Of a stretch of DNA of 64,000 nucleotides, positions 55,581 to 64,000 are shown one piece after another. Every line of letters starts with the position of its first letter. Within the stretch, counting starts at the first letter, position 1. Both the position numbers and the translations under genes were made by a program. Under the pieces are notes generated by a model. It saw only the letters and a list, made by a program, of their open reading frames with translations. It was not told where the DNA came from and searched no databases. Source of the stretch: Mesorhizobium sp. RMAD-H1 (GTDB lineage: Bacteria > Pseudomonadota > Alphaproteobacteria > Rhizobiales > Rhizobiaceae); the NCBI RefSeq assembly GCF_014191375.1, contig NZ_JACHWN010000001.1:558001-622000 (forward strand), written 5' to 3'.

Positions 55581-57230
55581 TCATCTGTCCGAAACCTGCC
55601 AATGCGGGTTGATCCACGGTTCCTGATTGGACCGGGGTAGGGGATCGAGCCCCAGAATATGATCCGCCGCCTTCTCGCCGGTCATGATCGACGGGCCGTT
55701 GAGATTGCCGTTGGTGATGCGCGGAAAGATGGATGAATCCGCGACCCGCAGGCCCTCCACCCCGATCACCCGGCATTCGGGATCGACCACGGCCATTGGG
55801 TCGTCAGCAGCTCCCATCTTGCACGTGCCGCAGGGGTGGAAGGCGCTTTCCGCATGGGCGCGGATGAAATCGTCGATCTCCGCGTCGCTCTCGACATTCT
55901 CACCCGGCTGGATCTCGCGTCCGCGATAGGGATCGAAGGCCGGTTGCCCGAAGATCTCGCGCGTCAGCCGCACGCAATGGCGGAAATCGGCCCAGTCGTC
56001 GGGATGCGACATGTAGTTGAAGACGATCTTCGGCTTCTCCAGCGGATCAGCCGAGCGCAACGCCACGCTGCCGCGCGATTTCGAGCGCATCGGCCCGACA
56101 TGCGCCTGGAAGCCATGGCTCTCTGCCGCCGCCTTGCCATCATAGCGGATGGCGACCGGCAGGAAATGATACTGAATATCGGGATATTCCACGCCCGGCC
56201 TCGATCGCACGAAGGCGGCGCTCTCGAAATGGTTCGTCGCGCCGTCGCCGGTCTTGAAGAACAGCCACTGCGCGCCGATCCGCGCCTTGGAGAAGAGGTT
56301 GAGCTTGGAATAGAGCGTGATCGGCTGGATGCACTCCTGCTGGATATAGACCTCCAGATGGTCCTGCAGGTTCCGGCCGACGCCCGGCCGGTCGGCGATC
56401 ACCTCGATGCCGTGTTCCTTCAGATGCGCCGCGGGGCCGATGCCGGAGAGCATCAGGAGCTTCGGCGAGTTGATCGAGGATGCCGAGACGATGACCTCGC
56501 GCCGCGCCTTGATGGTCTGGATCTTCTTGCCCGTCTGGATCTCGACGCCGGTCGCGCGTTGATTCTCGATGACAATCCTGCGCGCCAACCCCCTGATGAG
56601 TTGAACATTTTGGCGCTTCAGCGCCGGCTTCAGATAGGCGTTCGCCGCCGACCAGCGGCGACCCTGATAGATCGTCTGCTCCATCGCGCCGAAGCCTTCC
56701 TGCTTCGAGCCGTTATAATCATCCGTCACCTCGAAACCCGCCTGTTTGCCTGCCTCAACGAAGGCTTGGAACAGCGGGTTGCGGCGGCTGCCGCGCTGGA
56801 CGTGGAGCGGCCCGTCGGTCCCGCGCCAGCCCTCCTCGCCGCCATGGGAATTCTCCATGCGCTTGAAATAGGGCAGCACGTCCGCATAGGCCCAGCCGCG
56901 CGCGCCCACCTCGGCCCAATGGTCGAAGTCGCGGGCGTGGCCGCGCACATAGACCATGCCGTTGATGGAGGATGAGCCGCCGATCACCTTGCCGCGCGGT
57001 GTGACGAGGCTGCGCCCGCTCAAGTGCGGCTCCAGCTCCGAGGCGAAGCCCCAATCATAGGTCGCCATGTTCATCGGGAAGGAGAGGGCGGCAGGCATCT
57101 GGATGAAGGGGCCGATATCCGTGCCGCCATATTCGATGACGATCACCGAGTGTTTGCCGCTCTCCGAAAGCCGGTAGGCGAGCGCCGAGCCTGCCGATCC
57201 CGAGCCGATGATGACGAAATCCGCTTCCAT
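55581..57230 (-). CDS. betA: Choline dehydrogenase
   Basis: A 549-residue GMC oxidoreductase. [19 protein letters not shown] binds [21 protein letters not shown] and [16 protein letters not shown] are the GMC signatures; HPCGTCKMG carries the active-site His; [20 protein letters not shown] lies near the C-terminus. It oxidises choline to betaine aldehyde at the membrane. ATG 57230, with GAGG five bases upstream, is preferred to a GTG at 57248 that would overlap betC. It is followed by betB across a repeat insertion. Confidence 0.96.
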   Translation of the reverse strand: MEADFVIIGSGSAGSALAYRLSESGKHSVIVIEYGGTDIGPFIQMPAALSFPMNMATYDWGFASELEPHLSGRSLVTPRGKVIGGSSSINGMVYVRGHARDFDHWAEVGARGWAYADVLPYFKRMENSHGGEEGWRGTDGPLHVQRGSRRNPLFQAFVEAGKQAGFEVTDDYNGSKQEGFGAMEQTIYQGRRWSAANAYLKPALKRQNVQLIRGLARRIVIENQRATGVEIQTGKKIQTIKARREVIVSASSINSPKLLMLSGIGPAAHLKEHGIEVIADRPGVGRNLQDHLEVYIQQECIQPITLYSKLNLFSKARIGAQWLFFKTGDGATNHFESAAFVRSRPGVEYPDIQYHFLPVAIRYDGKAAAESHGFQAHVGPMRSKSRGSVALRSADPLEKPKIVFNYMSHPDDWADFRHCVRLTREIFGQPAFDPYRGREIQPGENVESDAEIDDFIRAHAESAFHPCGTCKMGAADDPMAVVDPECRVIGVEGLRVADSSIFPRITNGNLNGPSIMTGEKAADHILGLDPLPRSNQEPWINPHWQVSDR

Positions 57231-57237
57231 CGATGCC

Positions 57238-58785
57238 TCATTCGCCACGCGGGAAGCGGGCGTTCTCTTCCAGGACGTTCAAGTCCATGTGGTTGCGCAT
57301 GTAGCGCTCGGAGGCCTTCTGCAGGGGCTGGTGGTCCCATGGGTAATAGGCTCCGTTGCGCAGCGCCTCATAGACCACCCAGCGCCGCGCCTGGCTTTCG
57401 CGCACCGCCGCGTCGAAAGCGGCCATATCCCAGCGCGCCCGGACCTTGGCCATGAATTCCGCCACCAACGCGCCATGCGCCAGGTCGGCGGCGAGATTGG
57501 TCAGCTCCAGCGGATCGGATTCAAGATCAAAGAGTTGCGGCGGATCGATCTCGCAATGGACGAACTTGTAGCGCCCCTCGCGCAGTGCGACGAGCGGCGC
57601 TTCCGAGCCCTCGGCCGCATATTCCATCGGCACGCCGCCCGTGCGGTGGGCGCCGTTGAGAAGCGGCAGCAGGTTCTGCCCATCCGTCCAGGGCGCTACG
57701 GCCGAAAGATCGATGCCGGCGAGAGCGGCGAGCGTCGGGTTGATGTCGAGCGTCGAGACGGGTTCGCGGATCAGCTGCGGGGTGATGCCGGGTCCGGCGA
57801 TCATCAGCGGCACGCGGGCGGAACCCTCGAAGAAGCTCATCTTGAACCACATGCCGCGTTCGCCCAGCATGTCGCCATGGTCGGAGGTGAAGACGATGAG
57901 CGTATCGTCGAGCATCCGCGTCGTGCGCAGCACCTCGAGGATTTCGCCGAGCTTGTCGTCGATATAGCTGATATTGGCGAAATAGCCCTGCCGCGCGCGG
58001 CTTATATGCTCCGGCGCGATATCGAAATTCGTATAGTCGCAGGCGCGCATCAGCCGCTGGGAATGCCGGTCCTGCTCCTCGAAGGAGATGGCGTCGACAT
58101 CAGGATCGAGCGCCGGCGAGCCCTCATAGAGGTCCCAATATTTCCGCCGAGCTACGTAAGGGTCGTGCGGATGGGTGAAGGAGACGGTGAGGCACCAGGG
58201 CCGCCGCGCCGCATCGTCCGACTGGCGGGCAAGCTGATAGAGCTTCTGCGTGGCGTGGAAGGCGACCTCGTCGTCATATTCCATCTGGTTGGTGATCTCG
58301 GCCACGCCCGCGCCGGTGACGGAGCCGAGATTGTGGTACCACCAGTCGATCCGCTCGCCGGGCTTGCGGTAATCCGGCGTCCAGCCGAAATCGGCCGGAT
58401 AGATATCGGTCGTCAGCCGTTCCTCGAAGCCGTGCAGCTGGTCCGGACCGACGAAATGCATCTTGCCGGAAAGCGCGGTGTAATAACCGGCACGGCGTAA
58501 GTGATGCGCATAGGTCGGGATGTCTGAGGCGAATTCGGCCGCATTGTCATAGACGCGGGTGCGCGACGGCAATTGCCCCGACATGAAGGAGGCGCGGGCG
58601 GGGGCGCAGAGCGGCGAGGCCGTATAGGTGTTGGCGAAACGGGCCGAGCGCTCGGCGAGCTTCTTCAGGTTCGGCGCATGCAGAAAGGCCGCCGGGCCGT
58701 CCGGCATGAATGTGCCGTTCATCTGATCGACCATGACGATCAGGATATTCGGGCGGGATGGACGGCCAGGCGTATCGCTTGTCAT
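57238..58785 (-). CDS. betC: Choline-sulfatase
   Basis: A 515-residue type I sulfatase. [18 protein letters not shown] supplies the first metal Asp. [21 protein letters not shown] contains the C-x-P-x-R motif (Cys60, Arg64) whose Cys is converted to formylglycine. [16 protein letters not shown] provides further metal ligands. It hydrolyses choline-O-sulfate to choline, feeding BetA. This gene within bet operons is characteristic of rhizobia. It overlaps betI by four bases and is followed by betA after seven. Confidence 0.96.
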   Translation of the reverse strand: MTSDTPGRPSRPNILIVMVDQMNGTFMPDGPAAFLHAPNLKKLAERSARFANTYTASPLCAPARASFMSGQLPSRTRVYDNAAEFASDIPTYAHHLRRAGYYTALSGKMHFVGPDQLHGFEERLTTDIYPADFGWTPDYRKPGERIDWWYHNLGSVTGAGVAEITNQMEYDDEVAFHATQKLYQLARQSDDAARRPWCLTVSFTHPHDPYVARRKYWDLYEGSPALDPDVDAISFEEQDRHSQRLMRACDYTNFDIAPEHISRARQGYFANISYIDDKLGEILEVLRTTRMLDDTLIVFTSDHGDMLGERGMWFKMSFFEGSARVPLMIAGPGITPQLIREPVSTLDINPTLAALAGIDLSAVAPWTDGQNLLPLLNGAHRTGGVPMEYAAEGSEAPLVALREGRYKFVHCEIDPPQLFDLESDPLELTNLAADLAHGALVAEFMAKVRARWDMAAFDAAVRESQARRWVVYEALRNGAYYPWDHQPLQKASERYMRNHMDLNVLEENARFPRGE

Positions 58786-59375
58786 GCGGGGGCTCCGGAA
58801 GCTGCGAGTTTGGTGGCGATGTAGTCTTCGACAAGGGCTGTCGCCGAGGCGGCGTCCGGGGCATCGGCGCCGAGCGCGTGGCGGATATAGAGGCCGTCGA
58901 TCAGCGCGCCGGCGCCCTCGGCGATGAACCGCGCTTCAGCCCGGTCGGTGAGGCGCGCCAGCGCCTCGGCGAGATTGGAATGCAGCCTGCGGGCATAGAC
59001 GCGCAAAAGCCGCCGCGTTTCCGCCGATTGCTGCGCATGCACATAGAAGGTGAGCCAAGCGGCCACCGTCTCGGGCGCGAATTGCGAGGCGGAGAAATTG
59101 ACCGCGACGATCGCCGATATCCGCTCGCGTGGGGATGAGGCCCGCCGCAGCGCGGCGCTGAGATCCCGCCCCAATCCATGCAGCAGATGGCGCATCGTGG
59201 CCAGCATCAGCTGCTCCTTGCCGCCGAAATAATGATGCGCCAGGGCCGGCGAGACGCCTGCTTCATGGGCAATCTGCGCCACGGTCACATCGAGCGAGCC
59301 GCGCTGCCCGATCGTGCGGATCGCAGCACTGATCAGCTCGCGCCTGCGCATGGGCTCCATTCCGATTTTCGGCAT
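58782..59375 (-). CDS. betI: TetR-family choline-responsive repressor BetI
   Basis: A 197-residue regulator. The N-terminal helix-turn-helix has [20 protein letters not shown] with [15 protein letters not shown], typical of BetI; the C-terminal domain contains [12 protein letters not shown] and binds choline. It represses the bet operon in the absence of choline. It is the first gene of the operon and is autoregulated by the palindrome at 59414-59433. The stop overlaps the betC start, giving tight coupling. Confidence 0.95.
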   Translation of the reverse strand: MPKIGMEPMRRRELISAAIRTIGQRGSLDVTVAQIAHEAGVSPALAHHYFGGKEQLMLATMRHLLHGLGRDLSAALRRASSPRERISAIVAVNFSASQFAPETVAAWLTFYVHAQQSAETRRLLRVYARRLHSNLAEALARLTDRAEARFIAEGAGALIDGLYIRHALGADAPDAASATALVEDYIATKLAASGAPA

Positions 59376-59404
59376 GCCTGTCGTTTTTCCCGTGGGTTTT
59401 TCTC

Positions 59405-59433
59405 AATCTATGTTTGATTGACTGATCAATCAA
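59405..59433 (-). promoter_or_regulatory. bet operon promoter with BetI-type operator
   Basis: TTGATTGA-CTGA-TCAATCAA (59414-59433) is a perfect 8-bp inverted repeat like BetI operators. On the minus strand, -35 TTGATT (59428-59433) and -10 TAGATT (59405-59410) are 17 bases apart, so repressor binding would cover the -35 and spacer. Confidence 0.75.
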
Positions 59434-59471
59434 TAAAAATCGCAAGAAGGGTTACCGCTGGCGGGACAGCG

Positions 59472-59627
59472 CCCCCCTCTGGCTTGCCAGCCATCTCCCC
59501 CGCAAGGGGGGAGATTGCGCCTTCATAGACATACGGCACCAATCACAGGCCTTGCGGAATGAACGCGTAGAGTAGTGTCAGCCAATCTCCCCCTTGTGGG
59601 GGAGATGCCCGGCAGGGCAGAGGGGGG
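59472..59627. repeat. Complete palindromic repeat, family A, upstream of the bet promoter
   Basis: It contains TGGCT-TGCC-AGCCA, another compensated stem variant, and the right arm TGCCC-GGCA-GGGCA. It lies between the divergent betI and asparaginase genes, 40 bases beyond the BetI operator. Confidence 0.85.
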
Positions 59628-59750
59628 TATCACAGGGCAAACATCTCTGAGCAATTGGCATAGCAAGAGCCGCTAGCTTTTCTGCATTGGAATGCCGCCT
59701 GCCACGATCTATAGAGATCACTGGATAAAAGGCTGAAAGCGAAAAGGCAC

Positions 59751-60770
59751 ATGACCAATCCGGTTCTCGTTGAGGTTTTTCGGGGCGAAACGGTGGAGAG
59801 CCGCCATCGCGGGGCGATCGCGGTTGTTGATGGCGATGGACGCACGGTGTTTTCGCTCGGCGATATCGAGCGTCCGGTCTTCCCACGCTCGGCCATCAAG
59901 GCGATCCAGGCCCTGCCGCTGGTCGAGACCGGCGCCGCGGATGCCTTTGGCTTTGGCAATGTCGAGCTCGCCATGGCCTGCGCCTCGCATTCCGGCGAGC
60001 CGGAGCATGTGGCGCGCGCAGCTATGATGCTTGAGCGCGCCGGACTCGACGCCTCGGCGCTCGAATGCGGCTCGCACTGGCCGTTCGACCAGCCGGTCCT
60101 GATCGAGCTGGCGAAGAGCGGCAAGGAGCCGACGCCGCTGCACAACAATTGCTCGGGCAAGCATGCCGGCTTCCTCTCCACCTGCGTCCATTGCGGGCTG
60201 GAGACGAAGGGCTATGTCGCGCTCGGTTCGCAGATCCAGGAGATGGTGCGCGAGAGCATGGAAGCGGTCACCGGCGCGCCGCACGCGATCGATCTTTGCG
60301 GCACCGACGGCTGCTCGATCCCGACCTATGCGATCCCGCTCAGGAATTTGGCGCAGGGCTTTGCGCGGATGGCGACTGGCAACGGGCTTGGCCCCGAAAG
60401 GGCGAAGGCCGCCCGGCGTCTGATCGAGGCCTGCATGGCAGAACCCTTCTATGTCGCGGGCACGAAGCGCGCCTGCACCATGCTGATGGGCATGGCGCCG
60501 GGCCGGGCCTTCGTGAAGACGGGAGCGGAAGGCGTCTTTGCCGGCGCGGTGCCCGAGCTGGGGCTCGGCTTTGCCATCAAGTGCGACGATGGGGCGACGC
60601 GGGCCTCCGAGGCGATGGTCGCCGCGCTCCTGTCGCGGCTCTTCGCCTTCGAGCCGGAACTCTGCGCCAAGTTCGACCGCTATTCGACCCGCGAGATGAG
60701 GAACTGGAACGGCATTCCCTATGGTGTCGTGGCTCCGGTGGAGGAACTGACGACGGCCGAGATCCGATAG
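59751..60770 (+). CDS. ansA: R. etli-type (class 3) L-asparaginase
   Basis: A 339-residue cytoplasmic enzyme hydrolysing asparagine to aspartate and ammonia. It belongs to the serine-hydrolase-like asparaginases of Rhizobium etli (ReAV), which are unrelated to E. coli type I/II. Seen here are FPRSAIKAIQ with the Ser47-x-x-Lys50 pair, CASHSGEPEH, HNNCSGKHAGF (Cys134, Lys137) and DLCGTDGCS (Cys188), which correspond to the known zinc-site residues of ReAV shifted by one. The length is slightly shorter than ReAV. It is transcribed away from the bet operon. No transporter gene adjoins it. Confidence 0.88.
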   Translation: MTNPVLVEVFRGETVESRHRGAIAVVDGDGRTVFSLGDIERPVFPRSAIKAIQALPLVETGAADAFGFGNVELAMACASHSGEPEHVARAAMMLERAGLDASALECGSHWPFDQPVLIELAKSGKEPTPLHNNCSGKHAGFLSTCVHCGLETKGYVALGSQIQEMVRESMEAVTGAPHAIDLCGTDGCSIPTYAIPLRNLAQGFARMATGNGLGPERAKAARRLIEACMAEPFYVAGTKRACTMLMGMAPGRAFVKTGAEGVFAGAVPELGLGFAIKCDDGATRASEAMVAALLSRLFAFEPELCAKFDRYSTREMRNWNGIPYGVVAPVEELTTAEIR

Positions 60771-60812
60771 AATCTCCTTGTGAGTATGGGCTTCAAGTCC
60801 TAAACTCATGGG

Positions 60813-61274
60813 ATGAGCCGAGCATTTACGAAGGAGCAGGACGACGCTCCCATTGATATTGCCGAGCGTCCCATCAGTCCCCATCGCAATCTGGTCACGC
60901 CGGAAGGCCTGAAGCAGATTGAAAGCGAGATCGCGACACTTCAGGAACAGCTGCACAAGGCCAGTGACGAGGAGGACCGGGAGACGAACGCCCGTGTCGC
61001 CCGTGACCTGCGCTATTGGACGGCGCGCCGCGAAACGGCGGAAGTCTCCGTGCCTGACCCGGATAGCGACGTCGTGCGCTTCGGCATGACCGTCACCATC
61101 GAGAATGACGATGGCAAGGCACAGACCTGGAAGATTGTCGGCGAGGATGAGGCGGACGCCGCGCACGGCAAGATTTCCCATGTCTCGCCGGTGGCGGTCG
61201 CTCTGTTCGGCAAGGGCGTCGGCGACGTCATCACCGTCAACGACAAGGAATGGGAAATCACCGCGATCGGGTGA
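60813..61274 (+). CDS. GreA/GreB-family protein
   Basis: A 153-residue protein. An N-terminal coiled coil (LVTPEGLKQIESEIATLQEQ) with acidic DEEDRE at the loop precedes the C-terminal FKBP-like domain: VVRFGMTVTIENDDGK, WKIVGEDEADAAHGKISHVSPVAVALFGKGVGDV and WEITAIG. GreA proteins stimulate cleavage of backtracked RNA by polymerase. This copy has an N-terminal extension and is divergent from housekeeping GreA, so it may be a paralogue or a Gre-like regulator. Start ATG 60813 lacks a strong ribosome site. Confidence 0.8.
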   Translation: MSRAFTKEQDDAPIDIAERPISPHRNLVTPEGLKQIESEIATLQEQLHKASDEEDRETNARVARDLRYWTARRETAEVSVPDPDSDVVRFGMTVTIENDDGKAQTWKIVGEDEADAAHGKISHVSPVAVALFGKGVGDVITVNDKEWEITAIG

Positions 61275-61328
61275 CGAGGCTCCCGGTTCCTGTTTTTCGT
61301 TATCACCTGATTTTGGAGGAGACCCAGC

Positions 61329-61721
61329 ATGGACCGGTTCACCGGCGGATGCCTGTGCGGCAATGTCAGGATTGTGGCTTCGGGACGCCCATATCGGGTC
61401 GGCCTTTGTCACTGTCTCGATTGCCGCAAGCATCATGGGGCGCTTTTTCACGCTTCCGCGATATTTCCGCAGGACGCGGTGACGATCGAGGGCGAAACGC
61501 GCGACTATGCCGGGCGGTTTTTCTGCCCCCGTTGCGGCTCGCCCGTTTTTGGGCGCAGCGCGGACGAAATCGAAGTCAACCTGGGATCCCTGGACGCCCC
61601 CGATCAGCTGACGCCGACCTACGAGCTCTGGACCATCCGCCGCGAATCCTGGTTGCCGCCTTTTCCGCTCGAGAAGCGATATGAGCGCGATCGCGACGCC
61701 GCGAGCCGCTTCGAGGCGTAG
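61329..61721 (+). CDS. GFA family zinc-binding protein
   Basis: A 130-residue protein of the glutathione-dependent formaldehyde-activating (Mss4-like) fold. The Cys pairs are GGCLCGNV, CHCLDCRKHHGA and FFCPRCGSPVF. GGAGG stands before the ATG. GFA proteins bind zinc and glutathione, but most, including this one, have no proven substrate. A second, more divergent GFA gene is encoded at 62447 on the other strand. Confidence 0.85.
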   Translation: MDRFTGGCLCGNVRIVASGRPYRVGLCHCLDCRKHHGALFHASAIFPQDAVTIEGETRDYAGRFFCPRCGSPVFGRSADEIEVNLGSLDAPDQLTPTYELWTIRRESWLPPFPLEKRYERDRDAASRFEA

Positions 61722-61775
61722 GGCGCACGAAAGAGTGCGCAGATGCCATTAGGCCTTTCCGGCTCCATCCTCTGA

Positions 61776-62165
61776 TTATAGAGCAATGCTGACGGTATGA
61801 TCACGGAAAAAGGCCGCGGCCCCGGCTTCGTCGATCTCGCCCGCGGCAAGCGCCATGGTGAATGCATAGATGGTGCCGTCGTCCGCGGTCATGCGATAGC
61901 CGTTCAGCAGGAGAAACGTGCCTGCCGCAACGATTGCTGTGCGCTTGTTACCATCGACGAAAGCATGATTGCGGGCGAGACCGAACGCATAGGCCGCCGC
62001 CAGATCGAATATCTCCGGATCGCCGTACGACAGCTTGTTTTCCGGTAGGGCCAGCGCCGATTCAAGCGCGTTCACATCGCGAATGCCGCGTGCGCCGCCG
62101 TGGCGACGCAACTGCTCTTCGTGCATTGCCTCGATGACCAGCCGGGACAGAAACTCCCAACTCAT
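61776..62165 (-). CDS. doc: Doc-family (Fic fold) death-on-curing toxin
   Basis: A 129-residue protein. The Fic core HAFVDGNKRTAIVA matches the Doc consensus HxFxDGNKRT and is intact. The N-terminus begins with the family-typical SRLVIEAMHEEQLRRHGG and the ALESALALPEN block. Doc toxins phosphorylate EF-Tu and halt translation. The start overlaps the stop of the AbrB-type antitoxin by four bases, so it is co-transcribed downstream of it. The pairing of Doc with an AbrB/MazE-like partner rather than Phd is common in proteobacteria. Confidence 0.9.
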   Translation of the reverse strand: MSWEFLSRLVIEAMHEEQLRRHGGARGIRDVNALESALALPENKLSYGDPEIFDLAAAYAFGLARNHAFVDGNKRTAIVAAGTFLLLNGYRMTADDGTIYAFTMALAAGEIDEAGAAAFFRDHTVSIAL

Positions 62166-62383
62166 TCAGCAAGCTTCTGCAGCGCGACCTTATATTGATC
62201 CATGACCTCGCGCGCGGCCTTCAACTGCCGCTCGAAGCTGTCGTCGATGGGCTTCAGCACGAGATCATCGCCATTTTCGATGACGGCAAGCACGTCGCCC
62301 GCCTTCAGATTGTGCCGGTCGAGCAATTCCTTCGGCAGAATGAACCCTTCCGAGTTTCCGATCTTGCGCAGGACGACATTCAT
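62162..62383 (-). CDS. AbrB/MazE-like antitoxin
   Basis: A 73-residue swapped-hairpin DNA-binding protein. NVVLRKIGNSEGFILPKELL and LKAGDVLAVIENGDDLVLKP are the SpoVT/AbrB beta strands; the C-terminal helix region FERQLKAAREVMDQYKVALQ would bind and neutralise Doc. It overlaps the toxin start by four bases. A perfect inverted repeat lies 14 bases upstream of its ATG and probably mediates autorepression. Confidence 0.88.
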   Translation of the reverse strand: MNVVLRKIGNSEGFILPKELLDRHNLKAGDVLAVIENGDDLVLKPIDDSFERQLKAAREVMDQYKVALQKLAE

Positions 62384-62397
62384 AGCCCGATCTCCAA

Positions 62398-62420
62398 TTG
62401 TTATAACTTATGTATAACAA
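62398..62420. promoter_or_regulatory. Palindromic operator of the Doc/AbrB operon
   Basis: TTGTTATA-acttatg-TATAACAA is a perfect 8-bp inverted repeat with a 7-nt spacer. It sits where the promoter of the antitoxin gene should be. The AT-rich arms could also contribute promoter elements. Confidence 0.6.
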
Positions 62421-62446
62421 TCGAGCCCGCTTGTCGAGTCGGTGCC

Positions 62447-62860
62447 TTAATCGGCCTCTCTCCCCGGCAAGCCTTCAAAGGCGCTCGCTGCCCAGGGGAG
62501 GGCCGAACGGCACCAGAACTGCTGCTTCGGAGACAGGTCCCGGCGCTGGTTGATGCTGCCCCAGCGGATGCCCCAGGGTTTATTGTCTGCGTCCTCGCCG
62601 CTGGTGAAGAGGGGAGAGCCGCAATCCGGGCAGAAATATTGCAGGCGTTTTCGGCCGCTGGTCGCAGTCTTCACATAGATCTTGGGCGGGTTGCCGGTGA
62701 GGCGGATATTGCCGGACGCGGCGGTCACCGTCACGCGATAGGGCGAGCCGGTCAGCCTCTGGCAGTCGGTGCAGTGGCAGATCGTGACCTGCTCAGGATC
62801 GATCTCCGCCTCATAGGTGACGTGACCGCAATGGCACTGCCCGTCGATCTTCACAGCCAT
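62447..62860 (-). CDS. GFA family zinc-binding protein
   Basis: A 137-residue Mss4-like protein. DGQCHCGHVTYEAEI, ICHCTDCQRLTGSPYR and YFCPDCGSPLFTS give the expected Cys pairs, and WCRSALPWAASAFEGLPG ends it in the usual way. The start overlaps the end of the CorA gene by ten bases, so the two are probably co-transcribed. The substrate is unknown. Confidence 0.85.
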   Translation of the reverse strand: MAVKIDGQCHCGHVTYEAEIDPEQVTICHCTDCQRLTGSPYRVTVTAASGNIRLTGNPPKIYVKTATSGRKRLQYFCPDCGSPLFTSGEDADNKPWGIRWGSINQRRDLSPKQQFWCRSALPWAASAFEGLPGREAD

Positions 62861-63843
62861 CCCTTCCGGCGGAAATAGACGAGCGGCAGGATGGCGGAGA
62901 CGACCATCAGGACGAGCGCCATCGGATAGCCCCAGGATTCGTTCAGCTCCGGCATGAAATGGAAGTTCATGCCGTAGATCGATGCGATGAGGGTGGGCGG
63001 CATGAAGCCGACGGCGGCAACCGAGAAGATCTTGATGATGGCGTTCTGTTCCACCGAAATCAGCCCGACCACGGTGTCGAGCAGGAAATTGATCTTGTTC
63101 GACAGGAAATCGACGTAGTTTTCCAGCGATTGCGCGTCCCGCTCCAGCGATTTGACCCAGGCGCTGTTCTCCTTTCCAGCCCCGCTCGCCCGCATGTTCG
63201 CCGTGACATAGACGAGCAGCCGGCTGATGCCGGTCAGGCTTTCCCGCACCTTGGAAAGAAAGGCACCCTGGCCGCCGATCTGCCTCAGCAGGCGGCGGAA
63301 GTCGTCGTTCGTCATCGGCCGGTCATGGGCCCGCAGATGGAAAATCGCCTGCGACGCCGCTTCGGTTTTTTCCGCCACGCCTTCCAGTATGTCGGCCAGC
63401 CGGTCCGTTGTCGCTTCCACGATGCCGAGCAGAACCGAGAGGCCGCTGCACTTCGCATCGATCAGGCCGTTCCCCGGCTTCATTGCCCGTTCGATATAAA
63501 GCGATATCGCCTTCGGCTCCGCATAGCGCACGGTGACAAGCAGCTTGCCGGCCACGACGAATGAGACCGGTGCGGTCTTGCGATGATCCTTGTCCACGGC
63601 ATAGAGAACGGGCACGGTCAGATATTGCACCCCGTTTTCCATATAGAAGCGGCTCGATTCCTCGATCTCGGCCATATCAGCATCGGTCGGTATGTCGACG
63701 CCCAGCCATCCCTCGACGGCTTTCTCTTCTTCCGCGGTGGGGTTGATGAGGTCGATCCACAGCGCGCTGGCAGGCAGCGAGCTGCCCGGCTCCTCTTCAA
63801 CCAGTATCAGATGGTCATTGTCGAGGCAGTAGATCCTGAGCAT
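62851..63843 (-). CDS. CorA-family magnesium/divalent cation transporter
   Basis: 330 residues from ATG 63843. A long cytoplasmic funnel domain (residues about 1-265), including the helix IPTDADMAEIEESSRFYMEN, precedes two transmembrane helices with the pore signature YGMNF followed by HFMPEL, and a basic C-terminus RRKGWL. The protein forms a pentameric Mg, Co or Ni channel. An upstream TTG at 63858 would add five residues. It is followed by the GFA gene on the same strand with a 10-bp overlap. Confidence 0.92.
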   Translation of the reverse strand: MLRIYCLDNDHLILVEEEPGSSLPASALWIDLINPTAEEEKAVEGWLGVDIPTDADMAEIEESSRFYMENGVQYLTVPVLYAVDKDHRKTAPVSFVVAGKLLVTVRYAEPKAISLYIERAMKPGNGLIDAKCSGLSVLLGIVEATTDRLADILEGVAEKTEAASQAIFHLRAHDRPMTNDDFRRLLRQIGGQGAFLSKVRESLTGISRLLVYVTANMRASGAGKENSAWVKSLERDAQSLENYVDFLSNKINFLLDTVVGLISVEQNAIIKIFSVAAVGFMPPTLIASIYGMNFHFMPELNESWGYPMALVLMVVSAILPLVYFRRKGWL

Positions 63844-63929
63844 GGCGTTCTCTGGCAAATATCGATGAAAGAGAACTCTATCTCGAGGAGGCTTTAAAAT
63901 AGGATAACCGCGTTACCTCGCCGAAATGT

Positions 63930-64000
63930 TCATAGCCGCTCCAGCAGGATATCGATCAGATTTTCCGCCGCCTCGCCGATGATGGTTCCCGGCGGATAGA
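63930..64000 (-). CDS. C-terminal end of an unidentified gene at the window edge
   Basis: An open minus-strand frame enters from the right edge and stops at 63930. The visible end is YPPGTIIGEAAENLIDILLE followed by RL and the stop. Codon use fits neighbouring genes. It lies 87 bases upstream of the CorA start on the same strand. Too little is visible to name a family. Confidence 0.45.
   Translation of the reverse strand, partial: YPPGTIIGEAAENLIDILLERL

Overview
The window looks like a chromosomal segment of an alphaproteobacterium of the order Hyphomicrobiales (Rhizobiales), probably Rhizobiaceae or a near relative. I base this on the betI-betC-betB/betA arrangement with a choline sulfatase, the DciA (DUF721) - DsbA - smc block, DUF930, DUF1499 and DUF2793 proteins, an R. 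etli-type asparaginase, and several families of rhizobial-style palindromic intergenic repeats. No taxonomic marker such as rRNA is present, so genus cannot be fixed.

Layout. 0-2.5 kb: end of a surface-polysaccharide cluster (GT25 fragment, O-antigen ligase/polymerase, UDP-glucuronate epimerase). 2.5-12.1 kb: housekeeping genes (DciA-like DUF721, DsbA-like lipoprotein, SMC, a DUF930 protein, two VOC proteins, pyruvate phosphate dikinase). 12.4-16.9 kb: a polysaccharide deacetylase, a DUF1499 membrane protein, a BrnT/XRE toxin-antitoxin pair whose toxin frame is broken, an MBL-fold hydrolase and BioY. 17-23.3 kb: a purine catabolism operon (puuE-allA, xdhA-xdhB-uraD-uraH). 23.6-45.4 kb: a DUF2793 protein, then a large surface-polysaccharide region. 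That region holds a 4,6-dehydratase and initiating sugar-phosphate transferase pair, tRNA-Gln, a Wzm/Wzt ABC exporter, large multidomain glycosyltransferases in a visibly AT-richer stretch, rfbACBD for dTDP-rhamnose, and gmd, phosphomannomutase and manC for GDP-mannose-derived sugars. 45.8-53.8 kb: an alpha-2-macroglobulin with a PAN domain, followed by penicillin-binding protein 1C. 53.9-59.4 kb: the betICAB choline-O-sulfate to glycine betaine operon with a clear BetI-type operator. 59.7-64 kb: asparaginase, a GreA-like factor, two GFA proteins, a Doc/AbrB toxin-antitoxin pair and a CorA transporter.

The polysaccharide genes form a coherent pathway: nucleotide-sugar supply (dTDP-L-rhamnose, GDP-4-keto-6-deoxymannose, UDP-4-keto-6-deoxy-GlcNAc, UDP-galacturonate), lipid-linked initiation, glycosyl transfer, ABC export and ligation. 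The export and assembly genes lie at separate points of the window, so they may serve more than one polymer.

The most unusual feature is a palindromic repeat of about 157 bp present in at least five full copies and one split copy. Its hairpin stems vary by compensatory changes. One copy lies in frame inside the transpeptidase region of PBP1C, another interrupts the bet operon, and half an element supplies the start of the DUF930 gene. This resembles the in-frame palindromic elements known from Rickettsia. Other points of interest are the -1 frameshift in the BrnT toxin, a hairpin that hides the smc ribosome binding site, 19-bp direct repeats at bioY, and a three-domain methyltransferase-glycosyltransferase-glycosyltransferase protein.
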